Assembly: GCA_054601695.1 (NCBI GenBank)
Contig: BAAHQB010000022.1
Coordinates: 372,001-436,000, forward strand
Source: Amorphochlora amoebiformis
Lineage: Eukaryota; Cercozoa; Chlorarachniophyceae
Direction: 5' to 3'
Length of the DNA stretch: 64,000 nucleotides
The notes beneath the pieces were generated by a model. That model was not told the DNA's origin and searched no databases. It worked only from the letters and a program-made list of their open reading frames with translations. Positions 63,706-64,000 of this stretch are shown one piece after another; positions within the stretch are counted from its first letter, which is position 1; each line of letters starts with the position of its first letter. A program made the translations under genes and the position numbers.

Positions 63706-64000
63706 CTCTTCGTAGCTGCAATAAAAACATACTAGACATAGGACAGACCATACACAGTCATCGATCACTCGGCATGCGACGTCAGTTACAACCTAGACAA
63801 CTAATCATCATGGTGTAAATGGTACTAACTAGATGCTCATCCTAGTCCGAAAATGTGTCGCTGTATAGCGTATTCTAGGTATTGTATTAGTAGTGTAACA
63901 CTCGGAGTCAGTACTACAAGTAACCAGTCAAACTTTTTAGGCCATGTCCGAAGTTCCATGACTTAAATAGGTAGGCTAGATAGATTTCAGGTAAATAGGC
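63706..64000 (+). other. PLAC8 3' flank and CTAG-rich spacer
   Basis: Begins with an AATAAA polyadenylation signal at 63720-63725, 15 bp after the stop. The rest is unique DNA with CTAG, TAGTA and GTACT words, like the spacers at 47820-48900 and 53200-53700. No exon seen before the window ends. Confidence 0.6.

Overview
This window is eukaryotic nuclear DNA. The genes are cut into many short exons (mostly 30-100 bp) by GT-AG introns. Exons are of balanced composition. Most introns, and some intergenic DNA, are filled with (TA)n runs, short CA/GT runs, pyrimidine-rich tracts and degenerate telomere-like CCCTAA repeats. TAA, TAG and TGA all end genes, so the standard code fits. I cannot name the organism. 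A CCCTAA-type telomere motif, dense introns, a CDCA7-type zinc finger, a PLAC8 protein and a leucine-dehydrogenase-like enzyme suggest a free-living or algal-type protist or early-branching lineage, but that is inference.

All gene models were assembled by hand from reading frames, splice sites and phase agreement between neighbouring exons. Left to right: (1) 612-3844 (+), 3' part of a Glu/Leu/Phe/Val dehydrogenase, closest in motif to leucine dehydrogenase. (2) 4350-5722 (-), a compact gene for a proline-rich PH-domain protein. (3) 5930-6894 (+), a compact gene for a small SAP-domain protein, divergent from (2). (4) 6921 to about 24852 (+), a protein with about 14 ankyrin repeats and an acidic tail. 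(5) about 25035-33664 (+), a basic/acidic linker with four copies of an R-S-[IVF]-A-[IV]-[IV]-R motif. (6) 34239-46337 (+), a DYRK-family protein kinase with a low-complexity tail. Units 4 to 6 are on one strand and most junctions can be read in phase with no obligatory stop, so they may be one very large ankyrin-kinase gene of about 39 kb and more than 80 exons. (7) 49221-51062 (-), a nuclear-type protein with a CDCA7-like 4CXXC zinc finger. (8) 54231-57155 (-), a predicted secreted protein of unknown family. (9) 57391-63705 (+), a PLAC8-domain cysteine-rich protein, divergent from (8).

Between the 3' ends of genes lie spacers that are not (TA)n but rich in CTAG, TAGT and ACGT words (47709-48900, 53200-53700, 63710-64000). 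Two short divergent promoter regions (5723-5929, 57156-57390) are TA-repeat free. Hundreds of tyrosine/isoleucine-repeat reading frames come from translating (TA)n and are not genes.
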